A DNA stretch of 49,155 bases from Oscillospiraceae bacterium (GTDB lineage Bacteria; Bacillota; Clostridia; Oscillospirales; Ruminococcaceae). A program made the translations under genes and the position numbers. Below the pieces are notes generated by a model, which worked only from the letters and a program-made list of their open reading frames with translations, made no database searches and was not told the DNA's origin. Position 1 is the first letter of the stretch. Every line of letters begins with the position of its first letter. Below, piece after piece: positions 1-8,071 of the stretch. The DNA is taken from assembly GCA_028692035.1 (NCBI GenBank), contig JAQUYD010000013.1, positions 1 to 49,155 of the forward strand. Direction: 5' to 3'.

Positions 1-76
1 GTAGTGTAAAAACACCCCGTTGGCATCCACGAAAATACGACCATGTTTTTGGGGCATCCGACCCCCGAAAAAGCCC

Positions 77-106
77 GATGCCACAGGCTTTTCAGCCTGT
101 GGCATC
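77..106 (-). terminator. Terminator-like hairpin after the tRNA-Ser genes
   Basis: A perfect 13-bp inverted repeat (GATGCCACAGGCT / AGCCTGTGGCATC) with a 4-nt loop lies just downstream of the tRNA pair on the minus strand. It is followed on that strand by GGGCTTTTTC, a short U-run, so it is probably the terminator of the tRNA transcript. The motif GGCATCC recurs several times in this first 120 bases, which might instead mean a small dispersed repeat. Confidence 0.55.
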
Positions 107-124
107 CTTATTGGGCATACTATT

Positions 125-215
125 TGGCGGAGATGGAGAGACTCGAACTCTCGCGCCGGTTTCCCAGCCTACGCCCTTAGCAGGGGCGCCTCGTCACCAA
201 CTTGAGTACATCTCC
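125..215 (-). tRNA. tRNA-Ser (anticodon GCU)
   Basis: On the minus strand the sequence folds as a class II tRNA with a long variable arm. The acceptor stem GGAGATG pairs with CATCTCC, followed by discriminator G and an encoded CCA. The anticodon stem-loop has GCT (complement of 179-181), which reads the serine codons AGC and AGU. The T-arm GAGAGTTCGAGTCTC is canonical. Confidence 0.95.
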
Positions 216-261
216 GAATTGGTAAACAAATACAATATAATATTATGCCAGGATGGAAAAT

Positions 262-348
262 TGGCGGAGAGGAAGGGATTCGAACCCTTGGCTCTTGCGA
301 GTCACTGGTTTTCAAGACCAGCTCCTTAAACCGCTCGGACACCTCTCC
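262..348 (-). tRNA. tRNA-Ser (anticodon UGA)
   Basis: Class II tRNA on the minus strand with acceptor GGAGAGG paired to CCTCTCC, discriminator G and encoded CCA. The anticodon loop CTTGAAA gives UGA (complement of 312-314), reading UCA and other UCN serine codons. The long variable arm and the GGTTCGAATCC T-loop support serine. It is the first gene of a two-tRNA unit that shares one promoter. Confidence 0.95.
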
Positions 349-364
349 ATCCGTGACGGAAACC

Positions 365-393
365 ATTTTAACATAACGTAAGGCCAAAGTCAA
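365..393 (-). promoter_or_regulatory. Promoter of the tRNA-Ser pair
   Basis: Minus strand: TTGACT, a 17-nt spacer, then TAAAAT, ending about 17 nt before the 5' end of tRNA-Ser(UGA). Match and spacing are good for a housekeeping sigma factor. Confidence 0.7.
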
Positions 394-537
394 GATTGTC
401 CGGACAAAATCCTGGCGCGGCGTTCCCGCAAAATACATTGCATTGTTCACATAGAACAGTAGAATTTCGATGGAAAAAATGGTATGATCATTTTTAGTCT
501 TTCAACGTAACCGCACCCCAAGGGAGGAATGTGCCCC

Positions 538-1461
538 ATGGCCATCAATAAAGCGATGCGCGCTGCACTAAAAGCGTTGTCCTATCCGGATATCGACATC
601 AAAAAAAACTATAAAATCGAGCGGGAGCTTGTAAATCTGACCTCGAAGCGGATTATCAAACCGCCGCTTTACCGCGTTTGGGATCACGAGATCCCTTGCG
701 GGGACCATCTGGTGCCGGTGCGGATTTTTACTCCTTCCGGCGGGCTTTCCTATCCGGTGTTGATTTTCTTTCACGGCGGCGGATGGGTCACCGGGAACAT
801 TGATAGTTACGACGGCGTCTGTACCGATATGGCCAGCCTGACCCAGCATGTCGTCATTTCGGTGGATTACCGGCTGGCGCCAGAATACAAATTTCCCGCT
901 GCGCCGGAGGACTGCTACGCGGTCGCCCGGGAGATTTTCTTAGACGATTCCCTGCTGGGAACCCGCCCGGAAGAGCTGGTTTTGATCGGCGACAGCGCCG
1001 GCGGGAACCTGGCGGCGGCTGTTTCTTTAATGGCGCGGGACCGGGGGGAGTTCCTGCCGTCCAAGCAGATTTTGATCTACCCGGCGACGGCTGCGGACCA
1101 TAGCGAAACCTCTCCGTTTTTATCCGTACACGAAAATGGGACCGACTATCTGCTGACCTCCAAGCGGGTTTGCGATTATATGGACCTTTACCGTGCCAGC
1201 GAAGCGGATTTGCACAATCCCTATTTTGCGCCGCTGGAAGCGGCTGATTTCCGCAACCAGCCGGATACGCTGTTGATTACCGCTGAATATTGCCCCTTGC
1301 GGGATGAGGCGGAGGAATACGGCCATCGGCTGATGGAGGCTGGAAACCGGGTCATGATCCGCCGGATCCCAGACGCCTTGCATGGCTATTTTTCATTGCC
1401 CGCAGGGTTTGTTCAGGTCAAGCGGACCTATGAGATCATCAATCGTTTTTTGAAAGGATGA
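538..1461 (+). CDS. Alpha/beta hydrolase, HSL-type esterase/lipase
   Basis: Likely a carboxylester hydrolase of the hormone-sensitive-lipase family (307 aa, cytoplasmic, no signal peptide). The oxyanion-hole motif HGGGW is at about residues 79-83, the nucleophile elbow GDSAGG places Ser at about 153, and Asp256 and His282 (LHGYF) fit the rest of the triad. An in-frame ATG at 529 sits almost on the Shine-Dalgarno AGGGAGG (521-527), so the ATG at 538, 10 nt past it, is preferred. It leads a four-gene operon; the next gene, an acyltransferase, starts 6 nt after its stop, suggesting linked making and breaking of an ester. A TATGAT box at 483-488 and a TGTTC-N5-GAACA repeat at 444-458 lie upstream, without a clear -35. 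The substrate is unknown. Confidence 0.9.
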   Translation: MAINKAMRAALKALSYPDIDIKKNYKIERELVNLTSKRIIKPPLYRVWDHEIPCGDHLVPVRIFTPSGGLSYPVLIFFHGGGWVTGNIDSYDGVCTDMASLTQHVVISVDYRLAPEYKFPAAPEDCYAVAREIFLDDSLLGTRPEELVLIGDSAGGNLAAAVSLMARDRGEFLPSKQILIYPATAADHSETSPFLSVHENGTDYLLTSKRVCDYMDLYRASEADLHNPYFAPLEAADFRNQPDTLLITAEYCPLRDEAEEYGHRLMEAGNRVMIRRIPDALHGYFSLPAGFVQVKRTYEIINRFLKG

Positions 1462-1467
1462 GAGGAA

Positions 1468-2742
1468 ATGGGCAGCGTATCCGAGCCCAAGTGGAGTAAG
1501 CTGGACAATGCGGCAAAGATCTTTCCTTCCACCAGCAGCAAAAAGGACCCGAAGGTGTTCCGCTTTTCCTGCGAACTGACGGAGCAGGTGGACGGGCAGG
1601 TTTTGCAGTTTGCGCTGGATCGGACCATGGAGAAATTTCCTTTTTATCGTTCGGTGCTGAAAAAAGGCTTGTTTTGGTATTATTTTGAGGATAGTACCCG
1701 CCGCCCGGTGGTTCAGCCGGAGGTTTTGCCGCCTTGCGCGCCGATTTACAGCGCCGACCAAAAGGGGCTTTTGTTTCGCGTCAGCTTTTACGCGCGGCGG
1801 ATCAATCTGGAAGTGTACCATGCCATCTCGGACGGGACCGGCGCGCTGCACTTTTTGCGGACGCTGACCTATTACTATCTGTTGGAGCGGCATAGCGCTG
1901 ATTTTTTGGCGGGGCCACCCGCGTTTGATTATGATGCGTCCCAATCGCAAAAACGGGACGACAGCTTTTCCCGTTATTATGAGAAGAAGCCGAAGGCATA
2001 TCAATCCAAAGCGGTTAAGGCGTACCATCAGTATGGTGAACGGTGGCCGGATAACCGCATTTCCATTGTGGAAGGGCGGATGTCCGTCCAGGCGTTACTG
2101 GCGCTTTCGCACCGGTATCACGCCACATTGACGGAGTTTTTGACCGCGCTTTTGATCCTTTCGATCCGGCAGACCATGGGCCTGCGGGAAACGTCCCGGC
2201 CGGTGGTGATCACCATTCCGGTGAACCTGCGAAACTATTTCCCCTCGGACACGGCCCGGAATTTCTTTAGCGTGATCAACCTAGGGTATGATTTTTCCCG
2301 GCAGGCCCCCTCGTTGGAAGAGGCTGTCGTTTTTGTGCGGGAGCGGTTTCAAGCGCAGCTGACTGCCGATAATCTCAAAAAACGGATCGACGAACTTTCC
2401 GCGCTGGAACACAACCTGCTCACGCAGCTGGTTCCCCTGATTCTCAAGGATCCGGTGCTCCGGGTCGCTGATTATCTGGCGGAGCGGGGGATCACCGCCG
2501 CTTTTTCCAATGTGGGAAAGGTTGCAATGCCGCTGGAAATGGCAAAATACATTGATAGCTTCCACGTTTTTACCTCTACAGCGCGGCTACAGGCTTGTAT
2601 GTGTTCCTTCCAGGACCATTTTACCATCAGTTTTTCCTCTCCGTTTGTCAGTACTGATGTCCAGCGCGCTTTTTTTCGCCAGTTGACGGCTGAGGGGATT
2701 GCGGTGGAGGTCATGTCCAACCAGGAACAGTTTGTTTTATAA
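1468..2742 (+). CDS. Condensation-like acyltransferase (alcohol acetyltransferase-like)
   Basis: A 424-aa soluble protein of the CoA-dependent acyltransferase / NRPS-condensation fold. The key signature is HAISDG at about residues 118-123, matching HxxxDG, whose His is the general base. The N-terminal layout (a strand of substrate contacts, then KFPFYRSVLKKGLFWYY) resembles alcohol acetyltransferase and WS/DGAT/PapA-type proteins. I do not see the second DFGWG motif of NRPS condensation domains. The start follows a GAGAGGA site, 6 nt after the esterase stop, so the two are surely cotranscribed. Such enzymes transfer acyl groups from CoA to alcohols or amines; the substrate cannot be read from sequence. 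Confidence 0.75.
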   Translation: MGSVSEPKWSKLDNAAKIFPSTSSKKDPKVFRFSCELTEQVDGQVLQFALDRTMEKFPFYRSVLKKGLFWYYFEDSTRRPVVQPEVLPPCAPIYSADQKGLLFRVSFYARRINLEVYHAISDGTGALHFLRTLTYYYLLERHSADFLAGPPAFDYDASQSQKRDDSFSRYYEKKPKAYQSKAVKAYHQYGERWPDNRISIVEGRMSVQALLALSHRYHATLTEFLTALLILSIRQTMGLRETSRPVVITIPVNLRNYFPSDTARNFFSVINLGYDFSRQAPSLEEAVVFVRERFQAQLTADNLKKRIDELSALEHNLLTQLVPLILKDPVLRVADYLAERGITAAFSNVGKVAMPLEMAKYIDSFHVFTSTARLQACMCSFQDHFTISFSSPFVSTDVQRAFFRQLTAEGIAVEVMSNQEQFVL

Positions 2743-2758
2743 AAGGGAGGGCTTTTTT

Positions 2759-3427
2759 GTGAAACGCTGTGAAAAATGCGGTGTTGCGGTTTGCGGCGAT
2801 CCCCGCGCCTGCCCCCTGTGCCAAGGCGATTTGGTGGGGGAGGGCGATGCCGGCGCCGGCGTTTTCCCGTCATTGCCCGCTGTCCCCAATCCCCACAAGG
2901 GCCTTTTGCAGCTGATCGGGCTGGCAACGGTCGTCGCCGCTGCAATCTGCATCGCGGTCAACCTGAGCCTTCCGGCAAGCGGATGGTGGTCGGTTTTTGT
3001 GGTAGCGGGGGTTGTCAGCTTTTGGCTGACCTTTTGGGCGGTCGTGAAAAAAAGGGGGAACATTCCCAAAGCGATCCTCTGGCAGGTGGGGCTCATTTCC
3101 TCCCTCGCCCTTTTGTGGGACTGGTGGACCAGTGGATCGCTTAAATGGTCCATTGATTTTGTGCTTCCGCTGCTTTTGTCCGGGGCGATGGTCGCCATGG
3201 CGGTGATTGCCCGGGTTATGCGGTTGAAAATTCAGGACTATATCCTTTATCTCATGTTGGACGCGTTGTTCGGCCTGATTCCATTTATTCTTCTTTTGTG
3301 TGGCGCTTTGCGCATCGTTTATCCGTCTGCTGCCTGTGTGGCGGTGAGCATCATCTCGCTTGCGGCCTTGTGCCTGTATGAAGGCAAGGCAATGAAAAAT
3401 GAGATTTGCCGCCGTCTGCACTTATAA
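2759..3427 (+). CDS. Zinc-ribbon multi-pass membrane protein (DUF6320-like?)
   Basis: The GTG at 2759 is chosen because GGGAGGG lies 7 nt upstream; a longer reading frame overlapping the previous gene lacks such a site. The 222-aa product begins with two CxxC pairs (CEKCG and CPLCQ, residues 4-20), a compact zinc ribbon. About six hydrophobic segments follow from residue 40 onward, including GLLQLIGLATVVAAAICIAV and VGLISSLALLWDWW. The operon position after an esterase and an acyltransferase suggests a membrane partner of that chemistry. I associate this architecture with DUF6320 proteins, but from memory only. No catalytic residues are evident. Confidence 0.7.
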   Translation: MKRCEKCGVAVCGDPRACPLCQGDLVGEGDAGAGVFPSLPAVPNPHKGLLQLIGLATVVAAAICIAVNLSLPASGWWSVFVVAGVVSFWLTFWAVVKKRGNIPKAILWQVGLISSLALLWDWWTSGSLKWSIDFVLPLLLSGAMVAMAVIARVMRLKIQDYILYLMLDALFGLIPFILLLCGALRIVYPSAACVAVSIISLAALCLYEGKAMKNEICRRLHL

Positions 3428-3447
3428 ACAACAAAGAGGTGTTTTGA

Positions 3448-3753
3448 ATGGGGGAATCTTATTTTGACGGGGGCCTTTTGCAATTGATCGGCTGGAAGAT
3501 TCTGGGCGGTCTGGTCACGGCGTTTACACTGGGGATCTGTTATCCGTGGGCTTTTTGCATGGTGTACGGATGGGAAACCAAGCACACGGTAGTCAATGGA
3601 CACCGTTTGGTTTTCGATGGATCTGCGGTGCAGTTGTTTGGCAATTGGATCAAATGGCTGCTCCTCACAGTGATTACCTTGGGGATTTACGGATTTTGGC
3701 TGGGGATCGCCCTCCGAAAATGGAAGGTTAAGCACACCCATTTTGCCGCATAG
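3448..3753 (+). CDS. Small DUF898-like membrane protein
   Basis: A 101-aa protein with two to three hydrophobic segments. It carries the repeated FDG motif seen in DUF898/YjgN proteins: YFDGGLLQLIGW near residue 5 and LVFDGSAVQLFGNWIKW near residue 53, with an LGICYPWAF-type segment between. The two halves look like an internal duplication (FDG-x-LF-x-GW, then TLGIYPxW). RBS AAAGAGGTG precedes ATG, 20 nt after the previous gene, and it is the last gene of the operon. Function is unknown; DUF898 proteins are generally uncharacterised inner-membrane proteins. Confidence 0.75.
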   Translation: MGESYFDGGLLQLIGWKILGGLVTAFTLGICYPWAFCMVYGWETKHTVVNGHRLVFDGSAVQLFGNWIKWLLLTVITLGIYGFWLGIALRKWKVKHTHFAA

Positions 3754-3809
3754 GAGGCAGAATAGGCGCACATGGAAACAGGATTTTTGTGGCGTCAACG
3801 TCAAAAAGC

Positions 3810-3847
3810 AAAACGGCAAGGGGATAAAAGTCCGCTTGCCGTTTTTT
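3810..3847 (+). terminator. Intrinsic terminator of the esterase/acyltransferase operon
   Basis: AAAACGGCAAG pairs with CTTGCCGTTTT across a 14-nt loop and is followed by a T-run. It separates this operon from the next promoter. Confidence 0.85.
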
Positions 3848-3869
3848 CGAAAGAGATCCCCGAAAAAAT

Positions 3870-3898
3870 TTGACACCGCCTGTTAGAAAAGGTATATT
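3870..3898 (+). promoter_or_regulatory. Promoter of the C26 peptidase pair
   Basis: TTGACA, a 17-nt spacer and TATATT make a near-consensus housekeeping promoter. Transcription should start near 3905, about 75 nt before the first gene. Confidence 0.85.
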
Positions 3899-3978
3899 AA
3901 TAAATAGGTACCTTATAAAAATTCTGCCGCCATTTGTAGTTTGGCGGGCAGCAAGCTGCTTTTGAATGGAGGAAAATG

Positions 3979-4671
3979 ATGAAACCTGTGATCCTGATCG
4001 CGCCGGACGATGGCTTCAACCCCATGTTTCAGGCGCCGCATACGATTATCAGCGGCAACTACACCAAATGTGTTCTGGAGGCGGGCGGCATTCCCCTTGT
4101 CGCTTTTGATGTCAACTGCGCTGCCGAATATGCTTCTATGGCGGATGGCCTTTTGCTTACCGGCGGGGCTTCTGACATCCACGCAGGCAATTACGGTGAG
4201 ATTTACAAAGACGGAATGATGGGCCCCAAGCATCCCCTCAACGAGTTGCGAGACGACATGGATTTTACGTTGCTGCGCGCTTTCATGGCGGCGGGCAAAC
4301 CGGTATTGGGCATTGGCCGCGGCTTGCAGATCGTCAATGTGGCGCAGGGCGGCTCCCTTTACATGGACCTTCTCCAGATGACAGGGCAGGATCATGAGGA
4401 AAAAAACCATGCCATCCTAGCGGAGCCGGATTCCTTTGTTTCGGGCTATGGCGCCGGGGAGGAAGTGGTTAGCCGCCATCACCAAGGCATTAAGGAACTG
4501 GGGCGCGATTTGCGCGTCTGCGCCAAGTCCCCCGACGGTTTGGTCGAGGCCATCGAACACACGGCACTGCCGGTGTTCGCCGTGCAGTGGCATCCAGAAC
4601 AGTCCCGGACCGCTGCAGACAACAAGCTGTTCCAACGTTTGGTGACCCTTTGCAAAGGAGGCGACCGCTGA
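3979..4671 (+). CDS. Peptidase C26 family protein lacking the catalytic Cys (pseudoenzyme)
   Basis: A 230-aa class I glutamine-amidotransferase-like protein of the gamma-glutamyl-GABA hydrolase (PuuD-like) family. The fold motifs LLLTGG (about 58-63), GKPVLGIGRGLQIVN (106-120) and VQWHPE are present. The nucleophile elbow normally reads GICRG; here it is GIGRG, with codon 113 (4315-4317) GGC instead of TGC/TGT. The His-Glu pair in VQWHPE is kept, so the loss is specific. The gene is otherwise open and well formed, arguing against simple decay. ATG 3979 is preferred over 3976 because GGAGG ends at 3972 and the downstream paralog also begins MKP. It overlaps that active-looking paralog by 1 nt. 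It may be a non-catalytic partner or ligand binder. Confidence 0.85.
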   Translation: MKPVILIAPDDGFNPMFQAPHTIISGNYTKCVLEAGGIPLVAFDVNCAAEYASMADGLLLTGGASDIHAGNYGEIYKDGMMGPKHPLNELRDDMDFTLLRAFMAAGKPVLGIGRGLQIVNVAQGGSLYMDLLQMTGQDHEEKNHAILAEPDSFVSGYGAGEEVVSRHHQGIKELGRDLRVCAKSPDGLVEAIEHTALPVFAVQWHPEQSRTAADNKLFQRLVTLCKGGDR

Positions 4672-5369
4672 TGAAACCGATAATCTGTATTGCACCAGCC
4701 CCTGCTGTGGATCCGATGTTTTTTAACGATGGATGGATGGTCAATAAAAAATATTTTCTGGGCGTCACTGCTGGCGGCAGCGTTCCGGTTATGGCCACCG
4801 ATATTGAGCTGGTGGACGAATACGCCCGCCTGTGCGATGGGCTGGTTTTGACCGGCAGCGCCATGTATATGCCTTCGCCGGAATATGCGGCACAGGCAAA
4901 AGCAATCGAAAAACAAAAGAGGGATCCGTTGGACGCCCAGCTGTTTTATGCATTCCAGCGGGCTGGAAAGCCGGTGCTGGGCATCTGCCGTGGGCAGCAA
5001 AACATCAACGTGTTCCTAGGCGGGACCCTGGCGAAAAAATTCAAGCTCACCGACGGGGTGGAGCACCTGATGCACAAGCATGAAATTGTCGCGGAACCCG
5101 GTTCCCTAATCTGCGAGCTGTTTGGGGAAACTTTCATCACCAACAGCCGCCACAACAACCGCATCGATCAGCTGGCCGATGGGTTGAAGATTACAGCCCG
5201 TTCCCACGACGGCGTGATCGAAGCCATCGAGCACGAATCTGCCCCGATTTACGCGGTGCAGTGGCATCCGGAGCGGATGCGCGGTGATCTGCCGGATCCT
5301 TTTGACGGGCCGGATACGACCGTCCTGTTCCAAAAATTCAGCGAGATCTGCTTGGAATACAAAAAATAA
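4671..5369 (+). CDS. Gamma-glutamyl-gamma-aminobutyrate hydrolase family (peptidase C26)
   Basis: A 232-aa paralog of the preceding gene with an intact nucleophile elbow GICRG (Cys about 106) and VQWHPE for the His-Glu pair. Family members hydrolyse gamma-glutamyl amides such as gamma-glutamyl-GABA, giving glutamate plus an amine or amino acid. Translation is coupled: its ATG overlaps the TGA of the first gene (TGATG), with AAAGGAGG just upstream. There are no puu-type oxidase or ligase neighbours, so the substrate is open. A strong terminator follows. Confidence 0.88.
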   Translation: MKPIICIAPAPAVDPMFFNDGWMVNKKYFLGVTAGGSVPVMATDIELVDEYARLCDGLVLTGSAMYMPSPEYAAQAKAIEKQKRDPLDAQLFYAFQRAGKPVLGICRGQQNINVFLGGTLAKKFKLTDGVEHLMHKHEIVAEPGSLICELFGETFITNSRHNNRIDQLADGLKITARSHDGVIEAIEHESAPIYAVQWHPERMRGDLPDPFDGPDTTVLFQKFSEICLEYKK

Positions 5370-5400
5370 CTGCGGATAGCAGATTTTGTAGCCGTATAAA

Positions 5401-5440
5401 AACACACCCGCCTGATTCTCAAAAGGCGGGTGTGTTTTTT
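5401..5440. terminator. Bidirectional terminator
   Basis: AACACACCCGCCT pairs with AGGCGGGTGTGTT and is followed by T6 on the plus strand and TTTTTAT on the minus strand. It ends both the C26 operon and the minus-strand superoxide dismutase transcript. Confidence 0.9.
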
Positions 5441-5496
5441 CATGTGATACTATGGCAAAATCGTCTGCATGTTGCGGATTTGCCAGCCTTCAAAGC

Positions 5497-5973
5497 TTAA
5501 AACTGGGTGGAATTGCGCGGGAAACAGCCGAAAATCTGCCCACAGGCGATTTTGGCACCGGCATTTCCAGCCGGCTGGGAAATGAAATCGTCCGGCATCG
5601 CATGGATGATCACCACGCGGCCAATGATTTCTCTGACGGTAAACCGGTTGGTAAAAACAGACAGATAAGCGTATCCGTGGTTTCCAAACAGCGGGGGCAG
5701 GTCGCCGGCGTGATAGGGGTGCGGTTGGCCGCCGGGGTTGTAGTGTCCGCCGGCATCAGCGAACGGGTCTTCTGCGTTCCCGCTACACTGCGTTCCCTCG
5801 TGGATGTGAAACGCAAAGATACCGGGGGGATCGTCGGGAAGATGAAATACTTCCGCCGTTACCAGTACGCCGGCTTCTGTTTGCGCAAACCGAACCGTAC
5901 CGCGAATGTTTGGATAGGCGGGGCTGCCGCCAAGCTGGGCTGTTGCAGATAAAGCGCCTTTACAATAAGCCAT
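5497..5973 (-). CDS. Superoxide dismutase [Cu-Zn] family protein
   Basis: A 158-aa protein with all metal ligands of Cu,Zn-SOD: HIH at 56/58 and His77 (GGHYNP) plus His124 (IIHAMPDDF) for copper; His77, His85, His88 and Asp91 (HPYHAGDLP) for zinc. Cys63 and Cys144 match the conserved disulfide. The active-site arginine of GNAGxR is Lys141 here (GNAGAKIACG), which may weaken superoxide guidance. The ATG at 5973 is chosen because AGGAGG lies 8 nt upstream. No signal peptide is visible, so the protein would be cytoplasmic, unusual since most bacterial Cu,Zn-SODs are exported. It lies 144 nt downstream of trpA on the same strand and may be a separate unit; no convincing promoter was found. Confidence 0.88.
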   Translation of the reverse strand: MAYCKGALSATAQLGGSPAYPNIRGTVRFAQTEAGVLVTAEVFHLPDDPPGIFAFHIHEGTQCSGNAEDPFADAGGHYNPGGQPHPYHAGDLPPLFGNHGYAYLSVFTNRFTVREIIGRVVIIHAMPDDFISQPAGNAGAKIACGQIFGCFPRNSTQF

Positions 5974-6117
5974 ATTGAAAACCTCCTGCTCATAAGTATG
6001 CAAAGAAACCGGCGAAAATCACACGGCCAGGCGTTTGATGCAGGAGATTTTATCAATAGAGGGGCTGGTCCCGGTATTTTTCAAAGGCATTTTGGGCGCT
6101 CCGTCCGCCTGGCGAGT

Positions 6118-6888
6118 TTAACGAATGGCGTCTTTCATGGACTTTACATATTCGCCGATGGGCCCCGGCGCGTTTTTACCGTGGATTTCCAATAGCTTGA
6201 CGATGGCGGAACCGACGATCACACCGTCGGATAGGGCTGCCATTTTTTTGGCCTGCTCAGGCGTGGAAATACCGAAACCAATGGCGCAGGGCGTTGCTGT
6301 GTTCCGGCGGATGACCTCGACAATCGAAGCGAGGTCGGTTTTGATTTCATTGCGGGCGCCGGTTACGCCAAGGCTGGAAACAAGATACAAAAATCCTTCC
6401 GCCTCTTTGGCGATCATGGCGATCCGGTTTTCCGAAGTGGGGGCGATGAGTGAAATCAAATCCACGCCGTACATCCGGCAGACCGGCTGGAATTCGTCTT
6501 TTTCTTCAAAGGGCAGGTCGGGCAGGATCAGCCCGTCGATTCCCACCTCCCGGCAGGTGGACAGAAAACGGTCGGCGCCATAGGAAAACACCACGTTGGC
6601 ATAGGTCATAAATACCAAGGGAACCGTCACGTCGCGCCGCAGCTCCCGCACCAGATCAAAGACCTTGTCAGTCGTAACGCCGCCGTTTAAAGCGCGCAGG
6701 TTTGCCCCTTGGATGGTGGGGCCCTCGGCGGTGGGATCAGAAAAGGGAATGCCCAGCTCAATGAGGTCGGCGCCGTTTTTCACCGCGGCGCGGACAGCAG
6801 CAGCGGTGGTCTGTAAATCAGGGTCGCCACAGGTGAGAAAGGCGATAAACGCCTTTCCGTTTTCAAAAGCGGATCGAATGTTACTCAT
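6118..6888 (-). CDS. trpA: Tryptophan synthase alpha subunit
   Basis: Cleaves indole-3-glycerol phosphate to indole and glyceraldehyde-3-phosphate; indole is channelled to TrpB. The 256-aa protein has the diagnostic motifs [19 protein letters not shown] (catalytic Glu in IELG, Asp in PFSDP), [12 protein letters not shown] and [13 protein letters not shown]. Start ATG 6888 follows GAGGGGAGG and gives MSNIRSAF; an upstream in-frame start has no RBS. The start overlaps the trpB stop by 8 nt (ATGAGTAA), indicating coupled, near-stoichiometric translation. It is the last gene of the trp operon. Confidence 0.97.
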   Translation of the reverse strand: MSNIRSAFENGKAFIAFLTCGDPDLQTTAAAVRAAVKNGADLIELGIPFSDPTAEGPTIQGANLRALNGGVTTDKVFDLVRELRRDVTVPLVFMTYANVVFSYGADRFLSTCREVGIDGLILPDLPFEEKDEFQPVCRMYGVDLISLIAPTSENRIAMIAKEAEGFLYLVSSLGVTGARNEIKTDLASIVEVIRRNTATPCAIGFGISTPEQAKKMAALSDGVIVGSAIVKLLEIHGKNAPGPIGEYVKSMKDAIR

Positions 6889-8071
6889 GGATATCCTCCC
6901 CTCTATAACGGGCGATGGCGGCACAGTCTTTGTCGCCCCGTCCGGACAGGTTGACTACAATGATTTGATCGTTTCGCATGGTCGGCGCAAGCTTCATGGC
7001 ATAAGCGACCGCATGGGCCGATTCGATGGCGGGGATAATGCCCTCGCTCTTTGCTGTATATTCAAAGGCGCGTACGGCTTCGTCGTCGGTGATCGGGACA
7101 TATTCCGCCCGGCCGATGTCGTGCAGATGGGCGTGCTCCGGTCCAACGCCAGGATAGTCGAGCCCGGCGGAAATAGAATAGACGGGGGCAATCTGCCCGT
7201 ATTCGTCTTGGCAAAAATAGGATTTCATACCGTGGAAGATCCCGAGGCTTCCGGTGTTAACGGTGGCGGCGGTTTCAAACGTATCGATTCCCCGGCCAGC
7301 TGCCTCGCATCCGATGAGGCGAACGTTTTTCTCTTCAATGAAATGATAAAAGCTTCCGATTGCGTTGGATCCACCGCCTACGCAGGCGATCACCGCGTCG
7401 GGAAGGCGCCCTTCCTTTTGGAGGATCTGTTCTTTGATCTCCTTGGAGATGACCGCCTGAAAATCCCGGACGATGGTGGGGAACGGGTGGGGGCCCATGA
7501 CAGAGCCCAGGCAATAGTGGGTGTCGTCGATCCGGCTGGTCCATTCCCGCATGGCGGCGGACACGGCGTCCTTGAGCGTGGCGGTTCCTGTTTTGACCGG
7601 GATGACCTCAGCGCCCAGCAGGCGCATACGGTAAACGTTAAGCGCCTGGCGGATTGTGTCCTCCTCGCCCATAAAAACAACGCATTCCATACCCATCAGC
7701 GCTGCTGCGGTGGCGGTCGCAACGCCATGCTGCCCGGCGCCGGTTTCGGCGATTAAACGGGTTTTTCCCATCTTTTTTGCCAAAAGGGCCTGGCCGAGGA
7801 CATTGTTAATCTTGTGCGCGCCAGTGTGGTTGAGATCCTCCCGCTTTAGGTAGATTTTTGCGCCGCCCAATTCTTTGGTCATCTTTTCAGCGTAGTACAG
7901 GCGGGAGGGCCTGCCCGCGTATTCGTTTAACAATTCGGTGAGCTCCTGGTTGAAGGTGGGGTCATTTTTAAAGTGGTTGTACGCCTGCTCCAGTTCGATG
8001 ACGGCGTTCATCAGCGTTTCGGGGATATACTGCCCGCCGTGGATGCCAAAGCGGCCTTTTGGATTTGTCAT
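6881..8071 (-). CDS. trpB: Tryptophan synthase beta subunit
   Basis: PLP enzyme condensing indole with serine to give tryptophan. The 396-aa product is typical TrpB1: [15 protein letters not shown] at the N terminus, PLP lysine at about 87 in HTGAHKINN, the phosphate loop [10 protein letters not shown], and LSGRGDKD near the C terminus. Its start forms an ATGA overlap with the trpF stop. It pairs with TrpA as an alpha2beta2 complex. Confidence 0.98.
   Translation of the reverse strand: MTNPKGRFGIHGGQYIPETLMNAVIELEQAYNHFKNDPTFNQELTELLNEYAGRPSRLYYAEKMTKELGGAKIYLKREDLNHTGAHKINNVLGQALLAKKMGKTRLIAETGAGQHGVATATAAALMGMECVVFMGEEDTIRQALNVYRMRLLGAEVIPVKTGTATLKDAVSAAMREWTSRIDDTHYCLGSVMGPHPFPTIVRDFQAVISKEIKEQILQKEGRLPDAVIACVGGGSNAIGSFYHFIEEKNVRLIGCEAAGRGIDTFETAATVNTGSLGIFHGMKSYFCQDEYGQIAPVYSISAGLDYPGVGPEHAHLHDIGRAEYVPITDDEAVRAFEYTAKSEGIIPAIESAHAVAYAMKLAPTMRNDQIIVVNLSGRGDKDCAAIARYRGEDIHE

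Noticed and set aside
39-200. Short frames across the tRNA-Ser genes
   Set aside because: They overlap structured tRNAs and have no ribosome sites.
529-537. ATG at 529 as start of the esterase
   Set aside because: The Shine-Dalgarno AGGGAGG ends only 1 nt before it; ATG 538 has proper spacing.
5452-5952. Long plus-strand frame opposite the superoxide dismutase gene
   Set aside because: No RBS, no recognisable family, and it is antisense to a gene with all Cu,Zn-SOD ligands.
6665-7756. 363-codon plus-strand frame over trpA and trpB
   Set aside because: It is the reverse complement of well-supported trp genes and has no RBS or family motif.
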